This document shows positions 43,922-55,123 of a stretch of 64,000 bases of DNA, one piece after another. Source of the DNA: Micropterix aruncella (Eukaryota; Arthropoda; Insecta; Lepidoptera; Micropterigidae); assembly GCA_944548615.1 (NCBI GenBank), contig OX155967.1:22374752-22438751 (forward strand). The letters are read 5' to 3'. Each line of letters begins with the position of its first letter. Within the stretch, counting starts at the first letter, position 1. The position numbers were made by a program, and so were the translations under genes. The notes beneath the pieces were generated by a model that worked only from the letters and a program-made list of their open reading frames with translations, ran no database searches and was not told the origin of the DNA.

Positions 43922-44507
43922 CGATGAGCGGGGAAATTATGTCGAACCCAATACCATTCCATAGCATGGCTTGCACAGAGTTGCCCAGAAGGCTATAGCA
44001 ATATGGTGCCTAAAACTGAATAAATGAGAGATTGTTTCCTGCGATACGTTATTGCCATCCTTATCAAATCAAAGGTTCCTGGAGATATATTGCAGATATC
44101 ATTTTGTACGATGATGTGGAACACCTAAGAAGCATTCTTCGCGTTTTACGCGATGTGATGTTTTCACCCTATGACTGTTAAAACTTGAAAAATATCTTTT
44201 ATAATGGACGCATGATTGATATTGATAAAAATATTAATAATATTATTATAAGAAATGGATGAATAATATTGTGAAAAGAGATGGATATTGAGCAACATGA
44301 TGAAATAAATAAGGAATCTGGTATTTCAGGAATGAATGACAACACTATTCAAGTGATGCAGTTGAGAGGTTACCACGACCGAAGTTCTGTTGTGATCATC
44401 ATGTCAAGTTGCCAATAAATAAAACGAATAACTTATTAAATTATTTTACAGGGTATCCGAACGCTTTCGCAAAATGAACCGGTGGCTGGGCCGTCTGGCA
44501 TGCAACA
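43922..44507 (+). repeat. Second copy of 39668-40306 (segmental duplication)
   Basis: The sequence GGGGAAATTATGTCGAACCC through GGTATCCGAACGCTTTCGCA to GTCTGGCATGCAACA matches the last part of the third tandem unit plus ~330 bp downstream, including the exon RTLSQNEPVAGPSGMQ. The ~3.6 kb between the copies holds the virus-like ORF and the LINE. Confidence 0.9.
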
Positions 44508-45240
44508 TTAAACAATTGTTTACTTTTTGGCATGCAACATTAACACCTTGATGAGAGGGGTGATGATTATCAGCAATTGCGTGATTTAGACTGGCAATGT
44601 GATTTAGCATTTTTACAGATTTTACTGGAAAACTGAGCAACTTAAATCTGGAACTACAAGGCAAGAATAAAACAGTAACAGAAATGATGAGTTCCATTGC
44701 AGCATTTTAAAGTCAAACAACGTCTATGATAGTTGACATCGAAAATAAAAATAATCAACAATTTGTAAACATCAAGGATCATATGGAAAAACATACTACC
44801 TACAATTTCATTCCTGAGAATTGAAAAAAGTTATTGGAATTCACCAGTTATCCGTTAAATAATTCCATTGATCATAGTGATTTCTATGAAATGGCTACAA
44901 AATTTGCAGATACATTTCAAATGGACCACATGATATTTCAAAACGAAATTATTACTCTGCGCTGCGACATATTTCTAAAAGCAAGGTCATCCTCAGGTCT
45001 AGATTTCTGGGCATTGGTTTCCAACGAGAAATATCCAAATTTGAAGATATATGTTTAACAACTGCATTCGTGTTTTGGTTCAACATAATTATGTGAGTCA
45101 GCATTTTCCTACTTAAAACAAAAAAAAATAAACACCGTTCTCGCTTGTCAGACGCTAATACATTGGATTCTTGAAGGTTGGCAATTTCCAACTACAAACC
45201 TGATTTTCCTAATCTAGCGGAAGATGCTCAGATGCAATGC
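44508..45240 (+). pseudogene. hAT (GTF2I-repeat/ZBED-like) transposase remnant
   Basis: Translations in shifting frames show LNLELQGKNKTVTEMMSSIA (44638-44697; compare LNDLNLKLQKQGQLVND in the copy at 37105), a frame FTSYPLNNSIDHSDFYEMAT (44838-44897), and an end CESAFSYLKQKKINTVLA near 45090-45145 that is the dimerisation block. Many stops show long decay. Confidence 0.65.
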
Positions 45241-45329
45241 TCACACTAATATAAATAAGTAGTGACTGAGAATAATTTTCAGATTTGTTTTCCCACTTAA
45301 TAAAATAAAAAAATACTACATAATTGTGT

Positions 45330-46440
45330 ACTGAACTATGCTGTTTCATCTAAGGTTTCAAGAAGTATGTTATTGGCAGGAGGATGTTCTCATAGAGAGA
45401 ATTATTATATTTTCCACAATCGGAATGCCGCTTACGCCTAGGGCCATTTGCAGACAGGCTTTTGTTTTCTGTGAAAAACTTAACCTGAAACAAAATTTTA
45501 ATAGCGAATCTGGCATTGCCGGTAAAGATTGGCTGAAGATATTTCTGAAAAGGCACCCAGAAATTTCAAACGAAAGGCACAATTTATGAACCCGGCACGA
45601 GCTCAGACACTGAACCGTCCAATTGTAGCTCAACATTTCGATGAAATCAAGAAATTGTACGGGGAGCTTGACATTGTTAACAATCCAGAACGTCTCTACA
45701 ATATGGACAAGAAGGGATGTCGTCTCACAATCCATCATCAACAAGTTGTACATGCTCAAAGAGGCGTTAAAAGACTTCATATGATTGCGCCAGAACATGC
45801 TGAAAATATAACTATAGTAATGTGTGTTAATGCAGTAGGGAATTTCATTCCGCCAATGATAATTTTTAAAGGTCAACGGTTTAAACCTGAATTCGAGGAC
45901 AATTTACCCGCCGGCAGCTTAGTTAAAATGGCAGTAAAAGGTAGTATGACTACCCAACTCTTCAGACTTTATCAAACATTTAGGGAAATAGACCTACCGG
46001 AAAAGTTCTCCTGATTTTTGACGGACCTTGATTATGAAATATGTCGTCTCACCTTGATTATGAAATAGTCGATGAGGCTGAGAAGCATGGAATTGTTCTC
46101 TACTGCCTTCCTAGTAATACCACTCACGAGCTACAGCCTCTAGACAAATCCATTAATAAGTCCTTTGAACACTTGTGGGATCAGGAAGTGCTGTCATTTT
46201 TGTATCAAGCGCCGGACAGGAAATTAACAAAATCACGGTTTAACAAAATTTTTACGAAGGTCTGGTCTAAGTGCATGACTCATCAAAACATAGTTAATGG
46301 ATTCAAATCAACAGGCCTATATCCTTTTAATCCTGATATCTTACCAGATGAAGCTTTTGCGCCTTCCATTTTAATAGAAATTCAAGCTAGTCCAAATCCA
46401 AACAGAATTGAAAACATGTCTGATGATGAAAACTCTTCGA
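45330..46440 (+). pseudogene. Tigger/jerky-like transposase remnant
   Basis: Blocks: CRQAFVFCEKLNLKQNFN and GKDWLKIFLKRHPEIS (CENP-B-like DNA-binding part, 45437-45565), YNMDKKGCRLTIH with the first catalytic region (45700-45740; D-E-T-G replaced by D-K-K-G), NAVGNFIPPMIIFKG, HGIVLYCLPSNTTHELQPLD and FKSTGLYPFNPDILP (to 46345). The second Asp block (LDNH) is damaged around 46015-46060. The change of the first DET to DKK and two frame breaks make it inactive. It ends where a gypsy fragment on the other strand begins at about 46445. Confidence 0.8.
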
Positions 46441-46444
46441 CTCT

Positions 46445-46700
46445 TGATAATGCGTCGGCTACAATGTTATGCTTTCCTGGGACGTACTCGATGGTTGTCG
46501 CAAATTGTGCAATGTATCCTGTGTGTCGTATCCTCATTAGTGTCTCGGTAGCTGTTTCGTTAAATTTCTTTAGAGCGTGTATCAACGGTTTGTGGTCAGT
46601 GTATATAGTTAGTTCTCGTCCCTCCACTGTTTTTCGGAAATAGCGTACTGATAGATTTCCATTGTTCGGTGTCAGATCTTTCTTTTTGGTTCCATGTAGG
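46445..46700 (-). pseudogene. Gypsy RNase H fragment
   Basis: Minus strand: RYFRKTVEGRELTIYTDHKP, LIHALKKFNETATETLMR, FATTIEYVPGKHNIVADALS. T-D-H-K-P and the V-P-G-x-x-N-x-x-A-D-x-L-S-R end are diagnostic of gypsy-type RNase H. Only this domain is present. Its end abuts the Tigger remnant. Confidence 0.85.
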
Positions 46701-46859
46701 TCCTGATTTAAAGAAGCAAACAATCTCACAAACGTTTTCCTTTTGTTCTGACACTCATCTCGAGCTCCCAGTACCTTTTCTTTCTTGTATCCATCAACGT
46801 CCCCTATGAGCGGGAAAGAGACTAGGGGAGGAAGCCCGTGGATACGCTGCACGCGCCCG

Positions 46860-47220
46860 TAAATCTGGCAGCCCTCGCCTTGCCCCTTATCCCGTACTTA
46901 CCAGAACTCCTAAGACTACCTCACTGGTAGGGACTTCAGAAGCCAAAAGACAAAGCGCCCTGAGACGCACTATCGCCAAGTCCTCAGACAAAGGCAAATC
47001 ACCCAAAGCCCGCAAGACTACGCGCACCCCCCCCTCCTGCTGAAGAATCGGGCAGCGATTACGAGAGCGGACAGGAAGAAGAGGGACCACCACAACCTCC
47101 GCAGACCCCCCAGCAGAGGCCATGGCAGACGCCAGACGACCGGTTATGCAAGCAGGTAGAGCCGGAAGACCGCCTACTCCCCCTCTGGATGCTGGCATGA
47201 ACGCTCGTGCTCCCATGGGT
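46860..47220. other. GC-rich patch of unknown origin
   Basis: Strong composition shift. The plus-strand frame with TSEAKRQSALRRTIAKSSDK, then RTGRRGTTTTSADPPAEAMA and DARRPVMQAGRAGRPPTPPL looks like a disordered basic protein, with one stop. I do not recognise it; a gag-like tail or another viral fragment are possibilities. Confidence 0.25.
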
Positions 47221-47930
47221 TAGAGGAACATTAATGACACGGACGGTCAGATTGCTATCGCCTTCAGACGTGTTGACGTCTTGTCCGTGGGACTAATCTC
47301 GGTAATTATCAAGGTAATTATTGTAATTATTGATTTAATTGCTTAAATTTTTGTGTCCTTAAATAATCAAGGTAATTATTGATTTAATTGCTTAAATTTT
47401 TGTGGGAGTGCACCGCACCAGCGCTCCTTAGGACGAGCCGTCACTGGCTCTGGCTGCGAACGGGCCTCTTCATAGATACATCAATGAGCTGCCTAATGCT
47501 TGGGGCCAGTTTGACGGCCCGACAGAAGCCCAGCAAAGAGCTGCCACTCCGGACGCCATGAATGCTCTAGTAATGGTGAGCTCTAGCTCTAGTAATAGAC
47601 GCGAAAATATTATCTCAGCTCAAATACATGGGTATACCAATTTTCATGGCGATCGGCTGAACGGTATAGAAGTTGGTGAATTACAACAAAGCGGATATCG
47701 TAAAAACCTTTTTCATAAAAAAATCATATATGTTCCAACTTTCATAGTGATCGGTCAAACGGTGTTGAAGTCTATTGAGTGTCTATTAAGTCTAGTGGAA
47801 AATAAACCAGTGTTGCCCGAGTGGCGTTCATGGCCGGTTCATGGCGATCGGTTGAGCGGTATAGAAGTTGATGTACTGCAGCGCTATCTGACCGTTGAAT
47901 ACTTTTAGTTCAATTGTTTTTTTTAACCTA
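47221..47930. other. Unassigned, with a recurring 30-bp phrase
   Basis: GGTAATTATTGATTTAATTG repeats near 47320 and 47370. The phrase CATGGCGATCGG(C/T)TGA(A/G)CGGTAT recurs near 47645 and 47840. No gene seen. Confidence 0.35.
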
Positions 47931-47941
47931 ATAATATTTTT

Positions 47942-48311
47942 GATTATTTTATTACTTCTCTATTAATTGAATACTTTAATTGATAAATTGAAACTATTAA
48001 TTTATTACTTTTTATTAATTATTTTTAAATCATTTATAGAAAAAATGGATTCCCCATCGCAGAACAAACGCAGCCGCAGAAACAGCAAGGACGGCAACAC
48101 TGCAAGAAAGACAGGTAGGAATATATTTTTGATTATTTTATTACTTCTCTATTAATTGAATACTTTAATTGATAAATTGAAACTATTAATTTATTACTTT
48201 TTATTAATTATTTTTTAATCATTTATAGAAAAAATGGATTCACCATCGCAGAACAAACGCAGCCGCAGAAACAGCAAGGACGGCAACACTGCAAGAAAGA
48301 CAGGTAGGAAT
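47942..48311 (+). repeat. Tandem duplication of an exon-containing 189-bp unit
   Basis: Starts GATTATTTTATTACTTCTCT at 47942 and again at 48131; the copies differ by very few bases. Each unit contains an acceptor-like ATTTATAG, a 70-bp coding block starting with ATG (48045 and 48234), and a GTAGGA donor. Confidence 0.92.
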
Positions 48312-48694
48312 CTCTGTCTCTCTTTCTCTCTCTCTCTCTCACACACACACACATACACATTACCACATAAACTAGAAGTGTTATCGTTAATTTTATTTTC
48401 ATACGTTTGCTTGAACTTTTGACTGTTGCTATATGGAGTGACTTATTACGGAAAGCCCCAAAGGCGCCACATGAAAAGATAGTTGTAGATGGTGAGACCG
48501 CATCATAAGAATAGCAGATGTCGCATATGTGTTATAATGCTCCAAATTAAATAAATGAAAGAAAAATTTTTTTTTTTGTAGATTCTGCAAAAAAGGCTAA
48601 GAAGCCGAACACGCGCGCGCAACCCCCACCCTTCAGTCCATTTCACAACGACTGTACATCTACGCGATGGTCTCGTTCGGGAAGCGCGGTATGA
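48045..48694 (+). CDS. Small basic protein of unknown function, duplicated first coding exon
   Basis: Exon 1 (48045-48114, duplicated at 48234-48303) encodes MDSPSQNKRSRRNSKDGNTA and three more residues. A final exon at 48582-48694, after TTTTTTTTTTGTAG, continues in phase as DSAKKAKKPNTRAQPPPFSP and ends at TGA. The product would be about 60 residues, highly Lys/Arg-rich, and probably nuclear if expressed (KRSRR and KKAKKP patches). Splicing both exon-1 copies would bring a second in-phase start only if the upstream copy were skipped. I do not recognise the family; it could be the 5' end of a transposon gene. Confidence 0.35.
48310..48356. repeat. (CT)n-(CA)n microsatellite
   Basis: TCTCTCTCTCTCTCTC followed by ACACACACACACATACACA, just after the second exon copy. 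Confidence 0.95.
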
Positions 48695-48874
48695 TCACGT
48701 CGGGGTCACCAATTTCGAGGATATTTCTTTCTTAGAGGATATGTAGTGTGTGCTGCGTCCCGTTGAAATGAAATGCCGCGTATTATTTTGGACGAAAACT
48801 GCGTCCTTTATTTGTTAATTATTATTAAACTTTCGTTATAACAGGTATGGGCGACGTGATAAAATCGTAGGTTT

Positions 48875-49546
48875 TGTGACTGATGTGTCTCACAAAATAA
48901 AAACAATATTGTTCTGCGTACTCTACATCCAAGAGTACAAATCGAAGAAATAAAAATGTTCCTCCCAGTTCATGGACACAGCTATCTTCCAGCAGATAGG
49001 ATCGTCGGACGAATTGAGAAACTTTATTGCAAAAAACAGACAATCATAACCAATGAAGACTACCACGATACTTTCAAAGAAATTGCTGAAGTCGAAGTGC
49101 TTGGAAAAGATTGGAGAATCTTTGATATGAAAGCGTTGTACGTTTATTATAAGGACATCCCAAGAATAAGCGAAATAAAGCGAATTCACATGAAAAGGAA
49201 TGTTACAGCAACAGGGAAAAATGTGGTTGTAAAAGAGGGTCTGAAAACTTCAGAATTGAATCTGAATTGGACGAGTTCGTATCCTTAAAGAAACGAGGCG
49301 TTAGCAACAAACAAATACAGAGAATAACTTTGAAAAGGTTACCTTTAGATCACGCTATTACACATGAAAAGAAAAAAGATGTCGACAACCTACTCAAAGC
49401 GATGTTTGGTGAGAATTAGGCAGCCTTGGAAGATCAAAACTTTGAATGGTACAAAACAATACTTTTCCAATCTCCTTTAACGGATGTCGAAGAAGAACTG
49501 GAAATGTGCGATTACTTGGAAGACGATGTTGCTGTCAGAGTATAAT
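48875..49546 (+). pseudogene. DUF7869-like transposase, C-terminal remnant
   Basis: Contains FLPVHGHSYLPADRIVGRIE, equivalent to FPMRGHSFLPCDRAFGIMKR in the element at 24639-27129, then DYHDTFKEIAEVEVLGKDWR. After one frame break near 49262 come ISLKKRG-type sequence, RITLKRLPLDHAITHEKKKD and a typical acidic C terminus EEELEMCDYLEDDVAV. It is a second, more decayed member of the same transposase family. N-terminal parts are missing. Confidence 0.6.
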
Positions 49547-49859
49547 AAAACTTTTTATTTTATTTTTCGTTTCATTCATGCAAAATTAAATTTGTCCCCA
49601 GTGAGTACATGCAAAAAGTGATATGTCCAAATGGTTCAGTCAGAATGTGATTTGTCCAAATTTCAAAACTCCAAATCACAATTAAATTTATAACATTTGA
49701 TTATATTTAATAATTGATATCAATCAAAACGATATATCCTATTTTTTAAACCAATAACCATATATATCATAATATTTTGTGCTGTATCAGTTTTTTCCAT
49801 TTTCCCAACATTTGGATTACTGTGACAAATCATGGTTTGCATTTTACCTCCTCACTTAA

Positions 49860-50152
49860 GATGCGAACAGTTCCATCTGTTAGAAAGGTAATGCTTACTG
49901 TATTCTGGGATTGCGAAGGGATTATTTTTATGGATTATCTGGCGAAAGGTACTACAATAATGCAGAATATTATTCGAATTTATTATCCGGACCACTGCGA
50001 CAGGCACTTGTCAAAAAACGGCCTGGAAAGCTGCATAAGCGTCCGTTATTGCAACAGGATAATGCAAGACCACACACCGCAAGAAAAACGAAGGATGTTT
50101 TAAACGATTTACGATGGGAATTGCTTCCACACCCACCTTATTCCCCGGGTAA
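49860..50152 (+). pseudogene. Mariner-type transposase fragment
   Basis: Frames interleave: KVMLTVFWDCEGIIFMDYL, then GERYYNNAEYYSNLLSGPLR, LLQQDNARPHTARKTKDVLN and WELLPHPPYSPG. These are the central blocks of mariner transposases, including the second catalytic Asp (QQDNARPH). The third Asp and both termini are missing, and one frameshift lies near 49930. Confidence 0.85.
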
Positions 50153-52833
50153 GATTTCCATCACTCAAAATCTTTTTTTTTTTATTTAGTAAAAAAGTTA
50201 TTCAAAAACAAAATTGGATGATTAATTTTGCACCACCTTGTACTTATTTCTCGATTTCAGTGATGACATCAAGTTAATCTACAACTGCGGAGGTGCTCTT
50301 ATAACCAACGGATACACCTAATTTTCAACGTGAGTAGGGGAGCCCGGGGCTAGTATTAACAGGGGCAAGTATTAACATGCTCATAACTCCCGATCGAGAG
50401 CAGGTGGGATGACTAAGTAAGAGAGTTATAAATAGCTCTCGAGGCATCCGACAACGTCGCAAAGTTTAGTAATGCGAGCGCTGTCGCTTGAACTGTTCGT
50501 GTCCGTTGCTGTTTTTTGGCCAAGCTACAACATATTTCGTCATAATTTGATTTTGGGAAAATTTTAAGGTAAGTTGTAATTATTATGTGCCATTTATTTA
50601 ATTCTATACTAAATGTTATATGCCGTTAATTTTACTGATATTAGTTGCATTATTCTTACTAAAAATTATTTATTTTCCCTGGAAATATATTTATCGTATT
50701 TGGGGCTAGTATTAACATGTTTCCGGGGTAAGTATTAACATGTTAATACTTGCCCCATACAGACCTTCATCATAGGTAATCACGTAATACTTATATTTGT
50801 TTGTTTCGTTTTAGAATGAGAGAGTACAAAAGGAAGACTGATCGAGGCTCCAAGTCACTAGAGCTCTATAAAGAAGCCGCTAAATTGGTCCTGGAGCAAG
50901 GAAAATCGATTAGAGGTATATCCAAGGAGCTCGGGTTGTGTCACGTAACCCTTTTTAAAATAATTAAGAAACAGAAAGAAGGACTTGCTGTTAGCATTGG
51001 ATATGTTCAGCCGAGAAAGATATTTAACACTGCGCAAGAGCGTATTCTATCAGAATACTTGGTAAAATGCTCAAGAATCTATTTTGGCCTTTTACCATGT
51101 GAAGTAAAAAAGTTAGCCTATGATTGTGCTGTAAAGTTTGCTATAAAAGATATCCCAAACTCTTGGCATCGACAAAAATCGGCTAGGCCTGACTGGTTCG
51201 CTAATTTCTTAAAGAGAAATACGGAACTAGCCATTCGCAAACCAGAAGCTACGAGTTTAAGTCGTGCTACTTCTTTTAATAAGCATAACGTGAAAGGATT
51301 CTTTGACAAGTTGGGCGAAATAATGCTGAAGTACAATCTTCCGCCATATCGGATATGGAATTTGGATGAAACAGGCGTAACGACGGTCCAGAAACCCAAA
51401 AAAATTGTTGCGAAAAAAGGCATTAACACGTTCAACGCCGTATCGGACAATGGTGGGTGACACTCTTTACTCTTATGGAGCCAGTTGACAAACATAGATT
51501 TTGCCAAATTTCATCGACGTATTTTTTGTGGTAAATATATAGATTTAGTACCAAAATATGTGGTCTATTTACCCCGGCTTTGTGTTATTACTTTTTACTT
51601 AGTTATTGAGCGTCGCACACCATTGTCCGACGCGGCCTCCGCGGGGGAAAAACCGAAAATCCGTTGCATAGCGCCGTGCGGTCTCGGTGTCACCCACCCG
51701 CCGCGCGCCTCTGACTCGCGCATTCGCATCCCCGCTTGGGCTCCGATCAGTAGTGACTTCCGTCGCCGTGTGTTTGAGACGTGCGCGTAGTGGTAACAAG
51801 TATTGTTTTTACGAGTTTTCATCATCATGATCGACTTTGAAGACTTCGAAATAAGCCATGAAGACTTGACGCAAATGGATACTATAGAAATTAATTTCTT
51901 CAACCAAAGTCTCCATATAAGTTCTGATGAGGAAGATAATATTCAACCCTGCCCATCAAGACGGCGTCGAGTTATCGTATCGGATAGTGAGACCAGTGAT
52001 GCTGAAATTAATCGTAACATTCAAGATCTTGTGGAATGTTCACCGCCCACAGCATGGACAGATCCCAAAGGTAATCAACGGCATGTCATTGCTTTTACAG
52101 AATATCCTGGAATGCCGTTAAATTTACGCATGTTAATGACAAACAAATCTCCAGTTGACTTCTATACGCTTTTGGTGACGGAAGATGTTTTCCAACAAAT
52201 TGTCGATGCCACTAATGCTTTTGCAGTTGCTAAGATAACAAATACGCAAAGAGCCACGAAGGCTGCACGCATTCGCAATTGGTCGCCAACTAACCTTGCT
52301 GAGATAAAAAAAAATTTTGGCTTGATTTTGTATATGGGTTTGGTTAAATTACCAAAAAATATCCGATTATTGGTCTAGGGACGAAATCATGGGACAACAA
52401 TTTCCACGAACCATAATGTCCCGTAACCGGTTCGAATTGCTCCTGCAAATGCTCCATTTTTCACAAAGAGACGAAGACAATAGGATGGATCGACTACATC
52501 GCGTAAGAAACTGGTTGAATATCATGAATAACAATTTTAAGAAGAATTACACACCAGGCGAGGACTTAGGCTAGCGCCACATTAAGCGGATCATCCGCCG
52601 CCGATCATCCGCGGCGGAACGCCAATACGTTCTGTCGCATATAATTTACTATGATCGGACACACTACGCGGAAGATCGGTTGTTCCGTTGACGGACCGCT
52701 CGCTCTCGGCGTCTGTTCGGTCCTCCGCGCGCCGATGTTCCGTCGGCGTCTGATCGGCAACGTCGCATTGCATGTTTTTTTATGGGATGCGACACATTAG
52801 GCGGACGATACGCGTTGGCAGCGCACGTACAGC

Positions 52834-54787
52834 ATGTTTGACACCGAAAGATTTATTTTGGAGGTTCAGAACAGAATTTGCCTTTGGGACTCGAGAGAAA
52901 TAAGTTATAGTGACAGGACGGCAAAGAGACGGGCATGGGAAGAGATAGGAAAACTATTTTACGACAGTTGGGAGGATGAAACAGAAAAGAAACGGCAAGA
53001 ATTTGGTGAGTTTGTTATTTATTTATTATTATAATACGTATTTAAATGAAATTGTGTTGCCACTCTAATTTACCTTCTTCCATAAAATATCGTTTAAATG
53101 ATTCTGTTGTATTTATTGCAGTTGAAAGTCTGGATGTATTACAAATTGGCAATGTTCGTAGTTCAGAAACTAACAATTCTTCATTATAGTTGGAACCGTC
53201 TCTTCTTCGAACAAAGTTATGGAGAACGCATGTCGTCTTTACTATCTGTGTAGCAAAATCGGGATTCGTAAGAATCGTCAAGTGGAGTACTCTCCACTTA
53301 TTGGCCAATATGCCGAAAGTACATTCCACATACCTTCTTGCTCGGCATAGGCGATAATTAAATATACGTTTTTCTATATCTAACGTTTTGCCTGGATAGG
53401 GTCGCATTACATGTTTATGTAAAGCGAAAGCTTCGTCAGCTACCAATACAAATGGTAACACTGGAGAAGTAGTACCTGGCAATTCCCTATCATTAGGTAA
53501 ATCCAACATTCCTTGGTAATAAAGCTTCTGCCCGAAATTGGAACTTCTAAAGATATTGCTATCAGCTTCCTTTCCGTATGATCCAACATCAATTGAGACA
53601 AAGCAATAGTTAGAATCTGCGACTGCCATGAGTACAATCGAAAAAAACTTTTTATAATTAAAATAACTTGATCCACTGTTTTCAGGATTAACAATTCTTA
53701 TGTGTTTACCATCTACGGATCCTATACAGTTTGGAAAGTTAGCATATTTATAGAATTCTTCAGCCACTTTTAACCATGATTTTTTATTTGGCTCTGGCAT
53801 TTCAATCGGCTGCAGCACCTCCCATAGTACTTTACATGTTTCTTTTATAATTTCTGTTATAGTTGATCTTCCCATTAAAAAGTCCTGTGATAAGGTCTTA
53901 AAATTCATTCCGGTTGATAAATACCTGAAACGAGATATCCACATTAAATAATAGTATAACTATACAAGCTTATATCTTAGATGTATAATAAAAGTCTCTC
54001 TATCTGTTTATAATTTCATATTTATTTATATTTCACAGTGCAAGAACTCCAAAAGAAGTGGAAGCATTTAAGAGATTATCATGTCAAAGAAAAAAAGGAC
54101 GAAAATACAAGGAGTGGAAGTGCTGCGCCTAAAAGGCGTAAGAATTCCTACATTGAATTTCTTCATTTTTTAGATGCTGTAAAAGAACCGCGGATAACAA
54201 CGGGTAATATAAGTGCTCCGGTTGGTAGTTCAACTAATGACTCAACTGAAAATACTTGTGAAGAATCAGCTATAAATTCACATTCAAATTCAATTACAAG
54301 TTCACGGCAAACTACGAATGAGAATTCGCCTTCTGCTCAAGCAGATGTAGTTCCAGGAACTTCTCAAACTACTAAAAAGTATAAAATGACTGCCTTTCAG
54401 CAGAGTTTAATAGCAGCAATGAATAAAAAACAACAACAACCATCACCAAAAGAAGACGATGCAGACACAAAGTTTTTACTTTCTTTATTACCTCAAATTA
54501 AGAGCCTCGACGAGAGGCAAAATTGTGAATTCAGATTAGAAGTCATGAATTTAATTTACAAAATAAAGTATCGATCACCATATAATATGTCACATGGTCA
54601 GTATTATGTTAATCAACCCCGCTATGAGACATCACCACCGGATTACCACCAAGGATACACAAGTACGTACTCGTCCTTGCCGAACGTTCAGTCACCGAAC
54701 GTACAGTCACCGCAATTGAGTGAAACACAAGAGATTCAATCTCAAAACTCAAGTATTGAAGAGGAAATCTACGAAATACTAAAGTAA
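52834..54787 (+). CDS. MADF-BESS DNA-binding protein of Harbinger (two exons)
   Basis: Exon 1 52834-53005 (donor GTGAGT), exon 2 54039-54787 (acceptor TATTTCACAG); 921 nt spliced, 306 residues. MADF domain at about residues 5-85: FILEVQNRICLWDSRE, AWEEIGKLFYDSWED, then across the junction VQELQKKWKHLRDYHVKEKK. A Ser/Thr-rich linker and a C-terminal BESS motif TKFLLSLLPQIKSLDERQ follow, then a Gln/Tyr/Ser-rich tail with a tandem NVQSPNVQSP. It is expected to bind transposon ends and import the nuclease. Its intron contains the whole catalytic exon of the nuclease gene in antisense. Confidence 0.9.
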
Positions 54788-55123
54788 TATCATAGCTGTA
54801 ATAAATAAAGATTTATAGAAATAATATTGTTTATCTCACCTCAAAGTAACAGTCAGTCTCTCTTCTGCAGATATAGCCGTTCTAAGTTGTGTATTTTGCT
54901 TGGTTATGTAAGCCTTCGTCAAACTTAGCAGTTCGTCAAATGATTGAATGGACATTCGATAATATTCAAATGACTTATCTGGATACTGTCTTACTTTCTC
55001 ATATAAATTTTGAAATTGCCCCCTATTTATTCTTAGCGCATTTAGGGGATGTACCCAATATTTACGCTTTCTTCTATCTTGTTTTAAACCTTCATAAATA
55101 GCAATCACATCTAAAGGATCCAT
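53042..55123 (-). CDS. Harbinger DDE nuclease (HARBI1-like, two exons)
   Basis: Exon 1 55123-54840 (donor GTGAGA), exon 2 53924-53042 (acceptor CGTTTCAG); 1167 nt spliced, 388 residues. The junction reads ..LTVTLR/YLSTGMNF. Triad: Asp about 166 (GSVDGKHIRI), Asp about 258 (VLVADEAFAL), Glu about 295 (RARRYVECTFG). KWRVLH and the C-terminal CVLHNFVRRRDG block are also typical. The exon 2 end lies 36 bp from the donor of the MADF gene. Its 915-bp intron contains MADF exon 2. No lesion seen. Confidence 0.92.

Noticed and set aside
44834..45058. Independent small host gene
   Set aside because: It lies between two recognisable hAT blocks in the same order as in hAT proteins and is bounded by stops.
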